Assembly: GCF_000170755.1 (NCBI RefSeq)
Contig: NZ_ABCK01000005.1
Span: forward strand, 1 to 64,000
Direction of reading: 5' to 3'
DNA: 64,000 nucleotides
Origin: Lentisphaera araneosa HTCC2155
GTDB lineage: Bacteria > Verrucomicrobiota > Lentisphaeria > Lentisphaerales > Lentisphaeraceae
Of this stretch, positions 1 to 8,023 are shown in pieces. Position 1 is the stretch's first letter; every line of letters starts with the position of its first letter. The notes under the pieces are model-generated. The model was given only the letters and a program-made list of their open reading frames with translations. It ran no database searches and was not told the origin of the DNA. The translations under genes were made by a program, and so were the position numbers.

Positions 1-183
1 CCGAAATGAACCTAAGTCTTTTAAGTATAATAATTTATAAGGAAAATAAGTTGTGAGTTTTTCTAGAAAACAGTATTAAAGTACCCTATAAAACTTTTGT
101 TTAAATGTATAGTACTTCATCATAAACTACTATTTATCCAATAGGATACAGATAAAATAAAAGAATCCAAGGTGTCATATAGC

Positions 184-1665
184 ATGCGTAATTTTACAAG
201 TACACAAGCAGAATTAGGAGAAAACCCACTTCTCGGAGTCACGCCAATTGAACAAGTGAGACTCGACACATACTGCCGTGATGAAATAACCAAAACTCTT
301 CGTGGTTTACAAGAAATTTATCGAAACAAAGTTTTACTCAAAGAAATCCAAGATGTTTTGTCTGAATTAGTTCCTAAAGGAACATCCTGGAATGATGGAC
401 GTAAAGGAATGGATCTCTGGGTTATTTTTGTTTTAGGCACTTTGCGTTTGAGCTGTAATTGGGATTATGACAAGCTCAAAAGTTGCTATGATTATCATCA
501 CAAAATTCGGGAGATCTGTGGAGTTGATCTTTTTTGTGATGTCGACATAGTTACAGGACGCCAAACAATACACGATAACGTTAGCCTTTTTACAAAAAAA
601 ATTGCCAATAAAATTAGTAAACTCGTAGTTGCTTTCAGCCATGAATTACTTTTCCCAGAAGAACGAGAATTACATAGTCGTTGCGATTCTTTTGTTTTTG
701 AAACGAATGTTCATTTCCCCACTGATTTGAATCTATTAAAAGATTCTGTACGCAAAGTATTGAGCATCGGAGGCAAATTGGCTTCATCTTTGAAAATCAC
801 TGGCTGGCGTGAAGTAAAAAGCCAGCAAAAGAAATTCCATAGCCTTTATAATAAACTGAGCAAGATGCGTCACTCTAACTCGAAGAAAGAAGAGCGAAAG
901 GAAAAACGTCGCTTAGAAATAGAGGAGATAATTAAGGATTACCTTAGTGTGGCTCGAGCTCATTTACTCAAAGCAAGAACTCTCCAGAATTCTTTAGATG
1001 AAGAGTGTCCCAAGCTTCAGTTAAACATGGATTACACGGACTTATTCATTAAGCAAATAAGTCGTAGAGTTCTTAATGGAGAGACTATTTCACCCGATGA
1101 AAAGGTGTATTCGATTTTTGAACCTCACACAGAATGGATATGCAAAGGAAAAGCTGGGATTCGTCAGGAACTTGGCGTGAAGGTATGTGTAGTTGAAGAT
1201 CAGTTTGGCTTTATTCTCGACCATAGGATCATGAAGGGCGAGCAGGATAAAGACGTGGCGGTTGAAATGGTTCGTAAAAGTAAGGAGCTGTACCCTGGGC
1301 TGACATCGATGAGTTTTGATAAGGGTTTTTATTCAAAGGTAGATAAGGATGGTCAAAATAATCACTCCCGCATTGAAGCATTAGAGGTAAGAGCTCACCT
1401 CCCTGTAAAAGGTCGCCGAAATAAAGCTGCTCAAGAGCGTGAAAGTAAGGAGGCCTTTGTCGTCGCTCGCAAACAACACCCCGCAGTTGAATCAGCTATT
1501 AACGCTCTTGAAAGTCATGGTTTTGACCGATGCCCTGATAAGGGTACTCCTAATTTCGAACGTTATGCCGCTATGGCGATAAGTGCCAGTAATATCCATC
1601 ATCTTGGTGCTATCATCATGGCCAGAGAAATCAAAGTCCTACGTAGAAAAAGAAAAAGCGCTTAA
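184..1665 (+). CDS. ISNCY-type transposase
   Basis: About 493 residues. It resembles transposases grouped as ISNCY: a long Lys/Arg-rich coiled segment in the middle (about residues 210-265), then a DDE-like C-terminal half with the blocks EPHTEWICKGK, SFDKGFYS and HPAVESAINALE that I associate with this family. An in-frame GTG at 172 is possible, but the ATG at 184 has AAGGTG about ten bases upstream and is preferred. The frame is open throughout, so the gene may be intact. I could not define terminal inverted repeats; the left end may lie before position 1. It is followed by other IS debris, so this is an insertion hot-spot outside the tRNA islands. Confidence 0.75.
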   Translation: MRNFTSTQAELGENPLLGVTPIEQVRLDTYCRDEITKTLRGLQEIYRNKVLLKEIQDVLSELVPKGTSWNDGRKGMDLWVIFVLGTLRLSCNWDYDKLKSCYDYHHKIREICGVDLFCDVDIVTGRQTIHDNVSLFTKKIANKISKLVVAFSHELLFPEERELHSRCDSFVFETNVHFPTDLNLLKDSVRKVLSIGGKLASSLKITGWREVKSQQKKFHSLYNKLSKMRHSNSKKEERKEKRRLEIEEIIKDYLSVARAHLLKARTLQNSLDEECPKLQLNMDYTDLFIKQISRRVLNGETISPDEKVYSIFEPHTEWICKGKAGIRQELGVKVCVVEDQFGFILDHRIMKGEQDKDVAVEMVRKSKELYPGLTSMSFDKGFYSKVDKDGQNNHSRIEALEVRAHLPVKGRRNKAAQERESKEAFVVARKQHPAVESAINALESHGFDRCPDKGTPNFERYAAMAISASNIHHLGAIIMAREIKVLRRKRKSA

Positions 1666-1853
1666 AGCTCTTCATAATAATAAAAACGCCATTCACGGCG
1701 TACTTTCTCCTGCCTTGACTTAGTGAATAAATAGAAAAAAAGCCTTTGTTCTGACGCCTAGGCCTTAAAAAAATGATAATACTATGACTGCACGACACGT
1801 ATAACCATATTTTGAATTTTTATATTAACTTAAAATCATCAACAAACTCATAA

Positions 1854-2698
1854 ACACTGGGTTTTCGGTCACGCACTAACTATTTCAAGCTAAACTGGCA
1901 TACAATTAAAGCTGTTGAAAAAACATATTTAAGTAAGAAGTACAGTAAAATCTCTTTGAAACATATTAGTTCTATTGGCATCGATGAAATCCATATGGGA
2001 AAACGAATTGGCGACAAAGGCTATTTGACAATTGTGCGAGATCTAAAAAGCGGGGCGACTTTATTTGTAGGCAAAGGAAAAAAGGGGGAGTGCCTAGATG
2101 GTTTTATGAAAAAACTGAAATCCAGTAAAGCGAATATTGAGTTTGTCGCTGTGGATCTAGCTCCATCTTTTACAGCATGGATTAAGGCTAATTTGCCTCA
2201 TGCTATAATTGTTTATGATCACTTTCATGTCATCAAACTTATGAATGATAGGCTAAATAAAGTTCGAAGAAGAATTTCCAGAGAACTGGAAGATGAAGAC
2301 AAGGGTGAAATCAAAGGTCTGCGATGGAAGTTTAACAGAAACAATGAAGACCTTGAAGAAACCGCTCAAGCTGAAATAAAACAATGCTGCACCTTGTTTT
2401 CAGAACTGGGTATTACATACGCTTTAAAAGAAGCATTGAGAAGATTTATCGTATCAAAGATTTAGTTTCGTTGAAATGCATTGCATATTGGTTTGAAAAG
2501 CTGACTGTAGTAAGTCTGACTATTCTATGCAAAACATCGCAGCATGCAGCGGGATTTAGCTTTTGAAACAAAATACGTCAGCATATGAAGATTTATAATA
2601 GATCGCTGTACAAGCAGGCATATGGTTACCGAGATGAAGAATATCTCATACTCAAAATCTTTGATTTGCCTAATCTAAAAACTCGTCAGACTCTATGA
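1854..2698 (+). pseudogene. Decayed ISL3-family transposase
   Basis: The first open block (1854-2465) encodes SIGIDEIHMGK, LTIVRDLKSG, AVDLAPSF and YDHFHVIKLMN, typical of the ISL3 DDE domain. The N-terminal zinc-finger/HTH part is absent, since a stop lies at 1851. After about 2440 the reading frame shifts: residues like YRIKDLVSLKCIAYWFEK continue in another frame, and a third frame carries the C-terminal KQAYGYRDEEYLILKI block to a stop at 2698. At least two frameshifts plus the 5' truncation mean it cannot make a working transposase. A TTG at 1956 gives the longest nominal ORF but is not a credible start. Confidence 0.8.
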
Positions 2699-2723
2699 TC
2701 TTTTACAGATAAGTGCGAAGAGG

Positions 2724-2817
2724 CTTTTTTAGTACTAATAGATCTATGTTTATAGAAGTTTTGTCGACTCATTTTTAAATACTCACAGAGTTGCATAACA
2801 GTGAATGATTTGTTCAC
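2724..2817 (-). pseudogene. IS3 OrfB stub
   Basis: Immediately after orfA (TAGTG overlap) the frame reads FTVMQLCEYLKMSRQNFYKH, matching FTVKQLCNHLHMSRQNFYKN at the start of the intact OrfB (41307). It breaks off at the shared STKK. All DDE catalytic residues are missing. The sequence beyond 2724 is unrelated, marking the deletion or rearrangement junction. Confidence 0.75.
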
Positions 2818-3197
2818 TACTCTGACTCTCCAGACAGCTTCGCATCGACTTTTTTTTTGAATGCGACTTTATCTGAAACACCGAACTTATCACACGCTAT
2901 ATCAAAGTAAGCTTTATTCATAACATCACTTATAGCTAGTTCAGTTACTGTTTTCTCTAACTCAGCAATATGCTTTTTAAGAGCTTTAATCTCATCAATA
3001 TCATTTTCTGATTCCACTTCAATCACCTTTGGTAACAAGTCTGTTCTACCATACTTTTTGACCCAGGCTCTTACTGTACAAGAGCCTGATATCCCATACG
3101 CTTGGCTCGCTTCTCCACAGCTTATAAACTTACCTTTGGAGATTTCGTTTACCACTTTTTGTTTAAATGATTCACTATATCTTATTGTATCTTTCAT
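2817..3197 (-). CDS. IS3 OrfA (HTH subunit), truncated element
   Basis: 126 residues, near-identical to the OrfA at 40927-41310; differences cluster at the C-terminus (DAKLSGESE versus GVKRSKESDQ). The N-terminal half is the IS3 OrfA helix-turn-helix (SFKQKVVNEI, ISCGEASQAYGIS, TVRAWVKKYG). The C-terminal half is a leucine-zipper-like helix (IKALKKHIAELEKTVTELAI), which in this family dimerises and joins OrfB. Its OrfB partner here is only a stub. The product could interfere with transposition of the complete copy, but that is inference. Confidence 0.8.
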   Translation of the reverse strand: MKDTIRYSESFKQKVVNEISKGKFISCGEASQAYGISGSCTVRAWVKKYGRTDLLPKVIEVESENDIDEIKALKKHIAELEKTVTELAISDVMNKAYFDIACDKFGVSDKVAFKKKVDAKLSGESE

Positions 3198-3241
3198 GGG
3201 TTCTTCCTATTTTAGGTGACAACCTATATTAGGACAAGACA

Positions 3242-3505
3242 CTGTGGATAATGCCCTTCCCCCTGAAACCTGTGTCCTGTAACCCAAGCCGAAGGCGCAA
3301 TCCAAGGCAACTTGTTGCCGCCACCCAAGCGTCAGCGCAACCTGTCTATTCAATCCATGGTTAAACTATTTGTCTAAATGTGCAAACGATAACTTAGGAC
3401 TCAGTCCGTAAACTCAGCACTTTAGTGCGTCAACTCAGCCAACTAGTTTGGCGTTCCCTAAACGAGCGCAGCGATCAAAAAACTAGCACGCTAGTTTTTA
3501 CCAAA
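3242..3505. repeat. Hairpin mosaic, copy 1 (inverted orientation)
   Basis: Non-coding. On the minus strand it holds successive short palindromes joined by constant linkers: GGCAACaaGTTGCC, GCCttcGGC, GGACTgAGTCC, GCACTaaAGTGC, CCAAACTAGTTGG and AACTAGcgtgCTAGTT. Linkers resemble TTAGGTTGCG or TGAGTTGACG. The same modules recur at 40625, 42197, 43270 and 54590. Here they directly abut the IS3 left end, as they do at the complete IS3 copy. Confidence 0.7.
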
Positions 3506-3556
3506 TCCAACTTGAAAGCCCCATGAAAATAAGTATTGTCCTTTCGCTAATCACTT

Positions 3557-3638
3557 GCCGAAGTGGCGGAATTGGCAGACGCAGGGGATTCAAAATCCCC
3601 CGGCTTCGGTCGTGTGGGTTCAAGTCCCACCTTCGGTA
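3557..3638 (+). tRNA. tRNA-Leu (anticodon CAA)
   Basis: 82 nt without encoded CCA. Acceptor stem GCCGAAG pairs with CTTCGGT (first pair G-U), discriminator A at 3638. The anticodon stem-loop is GGGGA-TTCAAAA-TCCCC with anticodon CAA. There is a long class II variable arm (CGGCTTCGGTCG) and a T arm GTGGGTTCAAGTCCCAC. Together these identify a leucine tRNA reading UUG. Its 3' half is the integration site of the two downstream elements and is duplicated at 30466 and 37342, where the 5' half is absent. Confidence 0.96.
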
Positions 3639-3641
3639 CTA
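3589..3641 (+). other. att copy 1 (inside tRNA-Leu)
   Basis: 53 bases from the anticodon loop (TTCAAAATCC) to just past the gene (GGTACTA) are identical to 30466-30518 and 37342-37394. This is the usual target of tRNA-specific tyrosine integrases. This copy is the left junction of element 1, and the tRNA stays intact. Confidence 0.9.
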
Positions 3642-3645
3642 CACT

Positions 3646-3684
3646 AAGCCCTAACGACTTACGCAAGTTGTTAGGGCTTTTTCT
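3646..3684 (+). terminator. Terminator after tRNA-Leu
   Basis: AGCCCTAACgACTT and its complement AAGTtGTTAGGGCT form a long stem around ACGC, followed by TTTTTC. A hairpin of the same design but different stem sequence (AGCCTCAGTAACTT) follows the second att copy at 30523. Each element therefore probably supplied its own terminator for the restored tRNA. Confidence 0.85.
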
Positions 3685-3696
3685 TTGCCTCGTTTA

Positions 3697-3747
3697 AAAC
3701 GTTGACCAGAATAGACTGACCAGAATTGCCAAACGTTGACCAGAATT
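3697..3747. other. Arm-type repeats of integrase 1, left cluster
   Basis: Three copies of a TGACCAGAAT motif: AAACGTTGACCAGAAT at 3697, GACTGACCAGAATT at 3714 and AAACGTTGACCAGAATT at 3731. The last overlaps the integrase stop codon. A fourth copy, AAACGTTGACCAGAAA, lies at 30413, just inside the other end of element 1. Placement at both ends fits integrase arm-binding sites; this is inference. Confidence 0.6.
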
Positions 3748-5119
3748 AAGTATCTGAGGGCTTCTTTTTTGCCCTAATGACTTCTGACTTTTTAACTTCC
3801 TTAAGTTGAACCTTTACTTCATTTGATAACAATCTTGCGTAGTGAGCTCTAACGACTTCAGGGCTATTGCCCAATACAACCGCAACTTCTTCTACTGTAT
3901 AACCTGAGCGCAGCATAAGTGAGCCCATAGTATTTCGCAAGTTTTTTACTTTCATTCCATGAGCTGCTAAAATATCACGATTCGCATTACGTCCTATTTC
4001 ATCAGGCACCCATTTCTCATGATGAGTAATATTTATATCTCTTGTGATTTTATAATCACTTGGTAAGGCAAATAATATCTCGTCGCCCGCATGGTTGTCA
4101 TCAATGAACTTCAGGATACGTGGTAACAGATATTGTTTATCTACATTGACGGAGCGTTTACGATTATCTCGTTTTGTCCCTCGATGTTGATTAGCTTCAA
4201 TAAACAAAAAATACTCACCGTGGATTTCTTCAAAATCACTCCTAGTAATTCCTGACAACTCTTTGGGACCAATTCCCGTATAGGCCATAGTTGCTAAAAT
4301 CCCTGCCCAATAAGAATCACAAGAGTTTAAGACACGTTCTACTTGTGGTACATCATACCAAATTATATCGAGTTGATCTTTGCTGTATTTCTCCAAATCT
4401 TTAACCGGATTCGGTATTCTATACTTCTTGGCTGCCCAAGAAAAAAATCGAGATAATAAAGCACGAACTTTTACTTTTCGGTTATTTAGTGATTTGCCTT
4501 TTTGAACTAGCTTTGCATCCACTTCAATGAAATCATCAATATCGTCCCAGTTGTAATCTCCCACATTTTTCGTAGGGTACATTACCTGTATTTTTCTAGC
4601 GTAGCGCAAATAACCTTTAGCACTATGGGCTGTAACTTTATCTCGGATATACTTATCAAAATCATTGATGGCTATATCCATAGATACAACTTTTGCCGAT
4701 GCGATCTTGGCTAAGGTGGCTTTTTTCAAAGATTCATATTCAACTTCAATATGTTTTAACCTAGTAACTTCAGCTTCGAGATAAGCATTATGTTCTAGTA
4801 GTCCAGCGATGAATGCACAATCGCCTTCTTCCTTTGCTTGCTTCGCATAATCATGGATCTTATCAGGAACTGTATACGGTCGCTTCTCTCCGTAATACAG
4901 TTCATATACGACTGGATCTAATTCTTTATTACTTGAATCATTTATATGAAGTTTCGCTTTAGTTAAACGATCCAATTGGTTTCGACGATACTCAGCTTCA
5001 CTCTGATCTTTAGTTTTTAATGATTTATTACATCTGATATTATCAACATTATAAAACTTACAAAACCACGTTTGGCGCGGTTTATAGAGCGAAGCTTTTT
5101 TAGGTCTTCCCACACTCAT
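3746..5119 (-). CDS. Tyrosine integrase of element 1
   Basis: 457 residues. A basic N-terminus with a possible arm-binding part is followed by a SAM-like core-binding domain (about 145-235) and a C-terminal catalytic domain (about 250-440). The end NLRNTMGSLMLRSGYTVEE...VRAHYARL carries R395 and nucleophile Y427. The usual first arginine is replaced: TGIGPKEL has Gly284 where TG-x-R is expected. The usual histidines of HxxR and GH are Lys392 and Asn418. From memory, integrases with TGxGPKE exist, so this may be a subfamily rather than a dead enzyme. It reads towards the tRNA, starts with ATG, and follows the 79-residue gene by 2 bases. Confidence 0.85.
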   Translation of the reverse strand: MSVGRPKKASLYKPRQTWFCKFYNVDNIRCNKSLKTKDQSEAEYRRNQLDRLTKAKLHINDSSNKELDPVVYELYYGEKRPYTVPDKIHDYAKQAKEEGDCAFIAGLLEHNAYLEAEVTRLKHIEVEYESLKKATLAKIASAKVVSMDIAINDFDKYIRDKVTAHSAKGYLRYARKIQVMYPTKNVGDYNWDDIDDFIEVDAKLVQKGKSLNNRKVKVRALLSRFFSWAAKKYRIPNPVKDLEKYSKDQLDIIWYDVPQVERVLNSCDSYWAGILATMAYTGIGPKELSGITRSDFEEIHGEYFLFIEANQHRGTKRDNRKRSVNVDKQYLLPRILKFIDDNHAGDEILFALPSDYKITRDINITHHEKWVPDEIGRNANRDILAAHGMKVKNLRNTMGSLMLRSGYTVEEVAVVLGNSPEVVRAHYARLLSNEVKVQLKEVKKSEVIRAKKKPSDT

Positions 5120-5121
5120 GA

Positions 5122-5361
5122 CTAAACCTTTCTCTTACGTCCCTGACTTTTCTTTGTCGGGTAGATCAATTGACCTGGACTCCATGTCCCAAGCATCTTT
5201 GCTATAGACTGATCATCACTCTTTTCAGAAACTTGATCTATATCACATAGAGTGGTTATTTCGGTACATTGAGTAGAGTCACTAGTTATTCTAGCGTCAT
5301 CGGCCTTACTCATTTCATGAGTGTCATCGGTGGTTTTTTTATTGTTTTTGTCGGTATCCAT
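5122..5361 (-). CDS. Small acidic protein upstream of integrase 1
   Basis: 79 residues, not recognised. The start is well supported: AGGAG sits eight bases before the ATG. The first 60 residues are rich in Asp, Thr and Ser; the tail (KKSQGRKRKV) is strongly basic. It is two bases from the integrase start, so the two are almost certainly co-transcribed and translationally coupled. A directionality factor is one thought given the position, but no HTH is visible. Confidence 0.6.
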   Translation of the reverse strand: MDTDKNNKKTTDDTHEMSKADDARITSDSTQCTEITTLCDIDQVSEKSDDQSIAKMLGTWSPGQLIYPTKKSQGRKRKV

Positions 5362-5916
5362 AAGTAATCTCCTACTGGATTCTCAAGCTCAAAAAAGCTG
5401 CATCTGTTATTGAATAGGTTCCCGAAACTTCAGTTCAAATCACCAACGATTTTTTTAACGAGGATTCATTTTTTGGTCCAATGATCTTCAAAATATATCG
5501 AGTAATTTTACTGAGGGGGACAGAATTACTGCAAGAGTTGAATGAGGAATGATCCGTAAGGTTCACTACCGATCATCGCTAACTTCGCAGTGCTCTTTGT
5601 TAGAGATTTTAAAAACGTAGGGAGTAAATGGTGTTTTGTGCTCAACGCATCAAGTGAAAACTCATTAGGCCTAAGTCCTTTGTTAGAAATTCCAAAAAAG
5701 CAGGGAGTAAAAAATTTCGGCTTACCAAATCATTATAATTAATTTCGATTTGGCCAATGAAGAACAATCTCTAATTACTATGGATTTGTTCCTTACGCAG
5801 AAGAGTTACCTCCGGGGAAATTCAGGGCATATCAGGATAGATAATCGCTACCTTAAAAGGCACATATTCGTCTATATATATTCACTGGTAATATCAATAA
5901 CTATTGGAATGCCAGC
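5362..5916. other. Intergenic region before the symE-like gene
   Basis: About 550 bases without a credible gene. The notable content is an imperfect direct repeat of about 37 bases (5595-5630 and 5678-5714): both read CTTTGTTAGA then GGGAGTAAA, with changes between. The region separates divergent transcription units (integrase leftwards, symE-like rightwards) and must hold their promoters. I could not pick convincing -35/-10 pairs. Confidence 0.5.
5595..5714. repeat. Imperfect direct repeat pair
   Basis: Two copies 83 bases apart share CTTTGTTAGA-ATT, then AAA-G-AGGGAGTAAA. Substitutions fall mainly between these blocks. The role is unknown; candidates are binding sites upstream of the symE-like gene or a remnant duplication. 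Confidence 0.5.
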
Positions 5917-6105
5917 ATGAGTATAACTAAACGACTCAAGGTCGTATCTCAGCCCGGTCTTGGGCATTACTCCACACCGCGAATAAACTTCAGTGGAAAA
6001 TATCTTTCTGAATCGGGATTCACAGTGGGAGATGAATACAGCTTAAAGGTCACAAAAAATAAAATCACCATAACAAAAATAAAAAAGGAACAGCACCATG
6101 GCTAA
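5917..6105 (+). CDS. SymE-like type I toxin family protein
   Basis: 62 residues matching the SymE family: STPRINFSGKYLSESGFTVGDEYSLKVTKNKITITK aligns with the AbrB-like SymE fold (P-x-(I/L)-x-(L/F)-x-G-K-(W/Y)-L-x-x-(A/S)-G-F). In E. coli, SymE is an SOS-induced protein repressed by the cis-antisense RNA SymR; bioinformatic relatives are common on mobile elements. No LexA box or antisense promoter was identified here. The stop overlaps the next gene (CATGGCTAA), so the two are coupled. Family assignment is good; toxicity is not implied by sequence alone. Confidence 0.75.
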   Translation: MSITKRLKVVSQPGLGHYSTPRINFSGKYLSESGFTVGDEYSLKVTKNKITITKIKKEQHHG

Positions 6106-6454
6106 AGCAAACACAGAGAAAGTAAATGAAGAGCAAAATGAAATCTCAGTGAATGAAGACGTAGTTGTAACTCAGACTGAAGAAAAGAAGTACACCGAGA
6201 CGCAAACTCATCAGCGATGTAAGAATGTATGCACGATTTTGCGCTACCTTGATAATGATGGTAAAAAGCTAATTTCTTCAGAATTCTTCTGGTCCCAATA
6301 TGGTGATGAAGAAGGAAAAATGTTTGATGAGCTTTTAAATAATTTACTGGATGTAAAAGATAAAATCAGGGCTTACACCGTAAACTTAAAGTTATTAGAG
6401 ATCGAGAAACTAACTGGTGTTAAAATCGATCCATCTACTCTTCAAGTTAAATAA
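6098..6454 (+). CDS. Hypothetical protein coupled to symE-like gene
   Basis: 118 residues, not recognised. The first 45 residues are acidic and polar (Glu, Gln, Thr, Val), probably disordered. Residues 46-118 look helical (CKNVCTILRYLDNDGKKLISSEFFW...). The ATG lies inside the last codons of the symE-like gene, implying translational coupling. A terminator follows at 6478. It could be an accessory or neutralising partner of the SymE-like protein; this is only suggested by coupling. Confidence 0.6.
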   Translation: MAKANTEKVNEEQNEISVNEDVVVTQTEEKKYTETQTHQRCKNVCTILRYLDNDGKKLISSEFFWSQYGDEEGKMFDELLNNLLDVKDKIRAYTVNLKLLEIEKLTGVKIDPSTLQVK

Positions 6455-6477
6455 CCTCTCTCGATGATCTAACCACC

Positions 6478-6510
6478 AAGGGTGTCACTTATGTGATGCC
6501 CTTTTTTTGT
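6478..6510 (+). terminator. Terminator after the symE-like operon
   Basis: AGGGTGTCAC-TTAT-GTGATGCCCT forms a ten-pair stem (two G-U pairs) followed by seven T. It ends the two-gene unit 5917-6454. Confidence 0.85.
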
Positions 6511-6534
6511 CCAAATAAGTAAAAGGTATATCTA

Positions 6535-7011
6535 ATGAAAAAGAATAATCCGAATGAATTTTTTATTGTTTGTATAAGCCGTACCGAAATTGAGTCATCA
6601 TCAACTAGACGAATCATTAAGCTCTTTAAAGATATGACTTATAATCACGCTAAGCGTTTTATGAATAAAGTGGAATTAACAGTCTCAGGCTACGACAACG
6701 ATCCGCGTGAGTTATGTGAGGTTCAGGATGTACGTGATTTCATGGCTAAATTAAAAGTTGAATTCAACAGCTTCTTCTTCCTGCTAAACTTCCATACCCT
6801 AAGCCAACAATTTGTCATGTTCTCCACTTGTGACTGCGATAGTCAGGATGGTAAGATTTTTATATCCGAAGAAGAAATAGTTCGTTATATGCTAGATCAA
6901 TTCAATGAATTAAATATGTTGGAGTTCGAAGGCGTAATCACACCAGAAGATAATCAGCTCATATCAGGCTTAGCTGGCGATTACTTTTCGAATCCACCGC
7001 ATCTCTTTTAA
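6535..7011 (+). CDS. Hypothetical protein
   Basis: 158 residues, not recognised. It is soluble, with mixed helix and strand, an aromatic-rich stretch (FNSFFFLLNFH, about 83-93) and an acidic second half. The start ATG at 6535 follows an AAAAGG stretch. The stop overlaps the ATG of a 38-codon ORF (TAATG). No motif suggests function. Confidence 0.6.
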   Translation: MKKNNPNEFFIVCISRTEIESSSTRRIIKLFKDMTYNHAKRFMNKVELTVSGYDNDPRELCEVQDVRDFMAKLKVEFNSFFFLLNFHTLSQQFVMFSTCDCDSQDGKIFISEEEIVRYMLDQFNELNMLEFEGVITPEDNQLISGLAGDYFSNPPHLF

Positions 7012-7127
7012 TGAAGTGGAAAATTCCGAAGAGCAAGCAGGAAGTAGTTGTTCGTGTCGTCGTGATAGTTATTGAGGTGGCGTATGAAGCTGTAAAGAGT
7101 ATTCGGAGGAATAAACGGAAGAAGTAA
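7011..7127 (+). CDS. Tiny basic ORF coupled to previous gene
   Basis: 38 residues starting at the TAATG overlap with the preceding gene. The sequence is basic at both ends (MKWKIPKSKQ and RRNKRKK) with a hydrophobic stretch VVVRVVVIVIEVAYEAV in between. It might be a small membrane-associated or amphipathic peptide. Support is the stop-start overlap only. Confidence 0.4.
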   Translation: MKWKIPKSKQEVVVRVVVIVIEVAYEAVKSIRRNKRKK

Positions 7128-7176
7128 AAGCTTCTCCATCCATATAAAACTACTGTTTTTATTATTCATAATCATC

Positions 7177-7239
7177 AACGAAAACCCCCTCTTAATATGG
7201 ATACTACTGTCCACATTAATTCGCATAGGGGTTTTCGTT
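7177..7239. repeat. Nested inverted repeat before the serine recombinase
   Basis: Outer arms AACGAAAACCCC (7177-7188) and GGGGTTTTCGTT (7228-7239) are perfect 12-base complements. Inside, TAATATGGA and TCCACATTA form a second, imperfect inverted repeat around TACTACTG. It sits 28 bases before the recombinase start, as recombination sites of small serine recombinases often do. A hairpin attenuator is the alternative. Confidence 0.6.
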
Positions 7240-7266
7240 CACAATCAAAAAAATGAGGTATATAAA

Positions 7267-7878
7267 ATGGTCTATGCTTATTTAAGAAGATCGACTCTCA
7301 AACAAATTGAAAGTATAAATGCTCAAGAACTAGAGATCAGAAGATTCGCTGAAGCTAAAGGACTAACTATTGATTCTATCCTATCCGAAACGATCAGTGG
7401 TAAAAAGGCTGTAGACGAGAGAAAGCTCAAGGAACTGAATGATAAGCTAGTTTCTGGAGATACTATTATTGCTGCTGAGCTAAGTCGCTTAGGTCGTTCA
7501 ACTATTTCAGTTATTCAATTGATCCAAAGTCTTATCGATCGTAAAGTCCGTATTATTCTGGTCAAAGAAAATATTGATATCAATGGTGATCATGACATGT
7601 CGTCTAAGGTCTTGATTTGGGTCTTCTCAATGATTTCTGAGTTAGAGCGGACAATGTTGAGTGTGCGTATTAAAGAAAGTTTAAAGTACCGCCGCGAACA
7701 AGGTGTCGTACTTGGTCGCCCAAAAGGCTCCACGTCCAAATCCGTGCTCGATGGCAAAGAGTCCATTATCAAAGATTACCTGAACAAAGGGATCTCAATA
7801 AACTCAATGAGTCGTTTGCTAGAAGTTCACCCCGGCACCGTCTCCTCGTTTATAAAAAGCCGAAAGTTACGAGAGTAG
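7267..7878 (+). CDS. Small serine recombinase (resolvase/invertase)
   Basis: 203 residues, the usual size for this family. The N-terminal catalytic domain has nucleophile Ser9 in YLRRST, the conserved SRLGRS (73-78), and the long E-helix around ELERTMLSVRIKESL. A hinge GRPKGS is followed by a C-terminal HTH (INSMSRLLEVHPGTVSSFIKS). It should catalyse resolution or inversion between short sites; the 7177-7239 repeat is the natural candidate. RBS GAGGT lies about nine bases before the ATG. It is independent of the tyrosine integrase and may resolve element multimers. Confidence 0.9.
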   Translation: MVYAYLRRSTLKQIESINAQELEIRRFAEAKGLTIDSILSETISGKKAVDERKLKELNDKLVSGDTIIAAELSRLGRSTISVIQLIQSLIDRKVRIILVKENIDINGDHDMSSKVLIWVFSMISELERTMLSVRIKESLKYRREQGVVLGRPKGSTSKSVLDGKESIIKDYLNKGISINSMSRLLEVHPGTVSSFIKSRKLRE

Positions 7879-8023
7879 CTTTTATAAGAAGTATGGATGA
7901 TTTATTCTCTCCACTCTTCTTTTTATTGAACATTTTTAATTTTTATATGAAGTAATTATCATTCTGAAGCTTTTTATGAATAATATGATATTTGAATCTC
8001 ACCTTAATAAGGTAACTTAATGT

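Larger units (their letters stand above)
2724..3241 (-). mobile_element. Truncated IS3-family element, left copy
   Basis: Reading the minus strand from 3241, the end TGTCTTGTCCTAATATAGG is nearly the same as the left end of the complete IS3 element at 40883. It continues through orfA and the first 30 or so codons of orfB. Homology stops near 2724, 26 bases from the end of the ISL3 remnant. The copy keeps its left terminal repeat but has lost the right one, so it is not mobile by itself. It is inverted relative to the complete copy. Confidence 0.8.

Noticed and set aside
7008-7226. 72-residue minus-strand ORF
   Set aside because: Runs through the inverted repeat and antisense to the tiny coupled ORF; no RBS.
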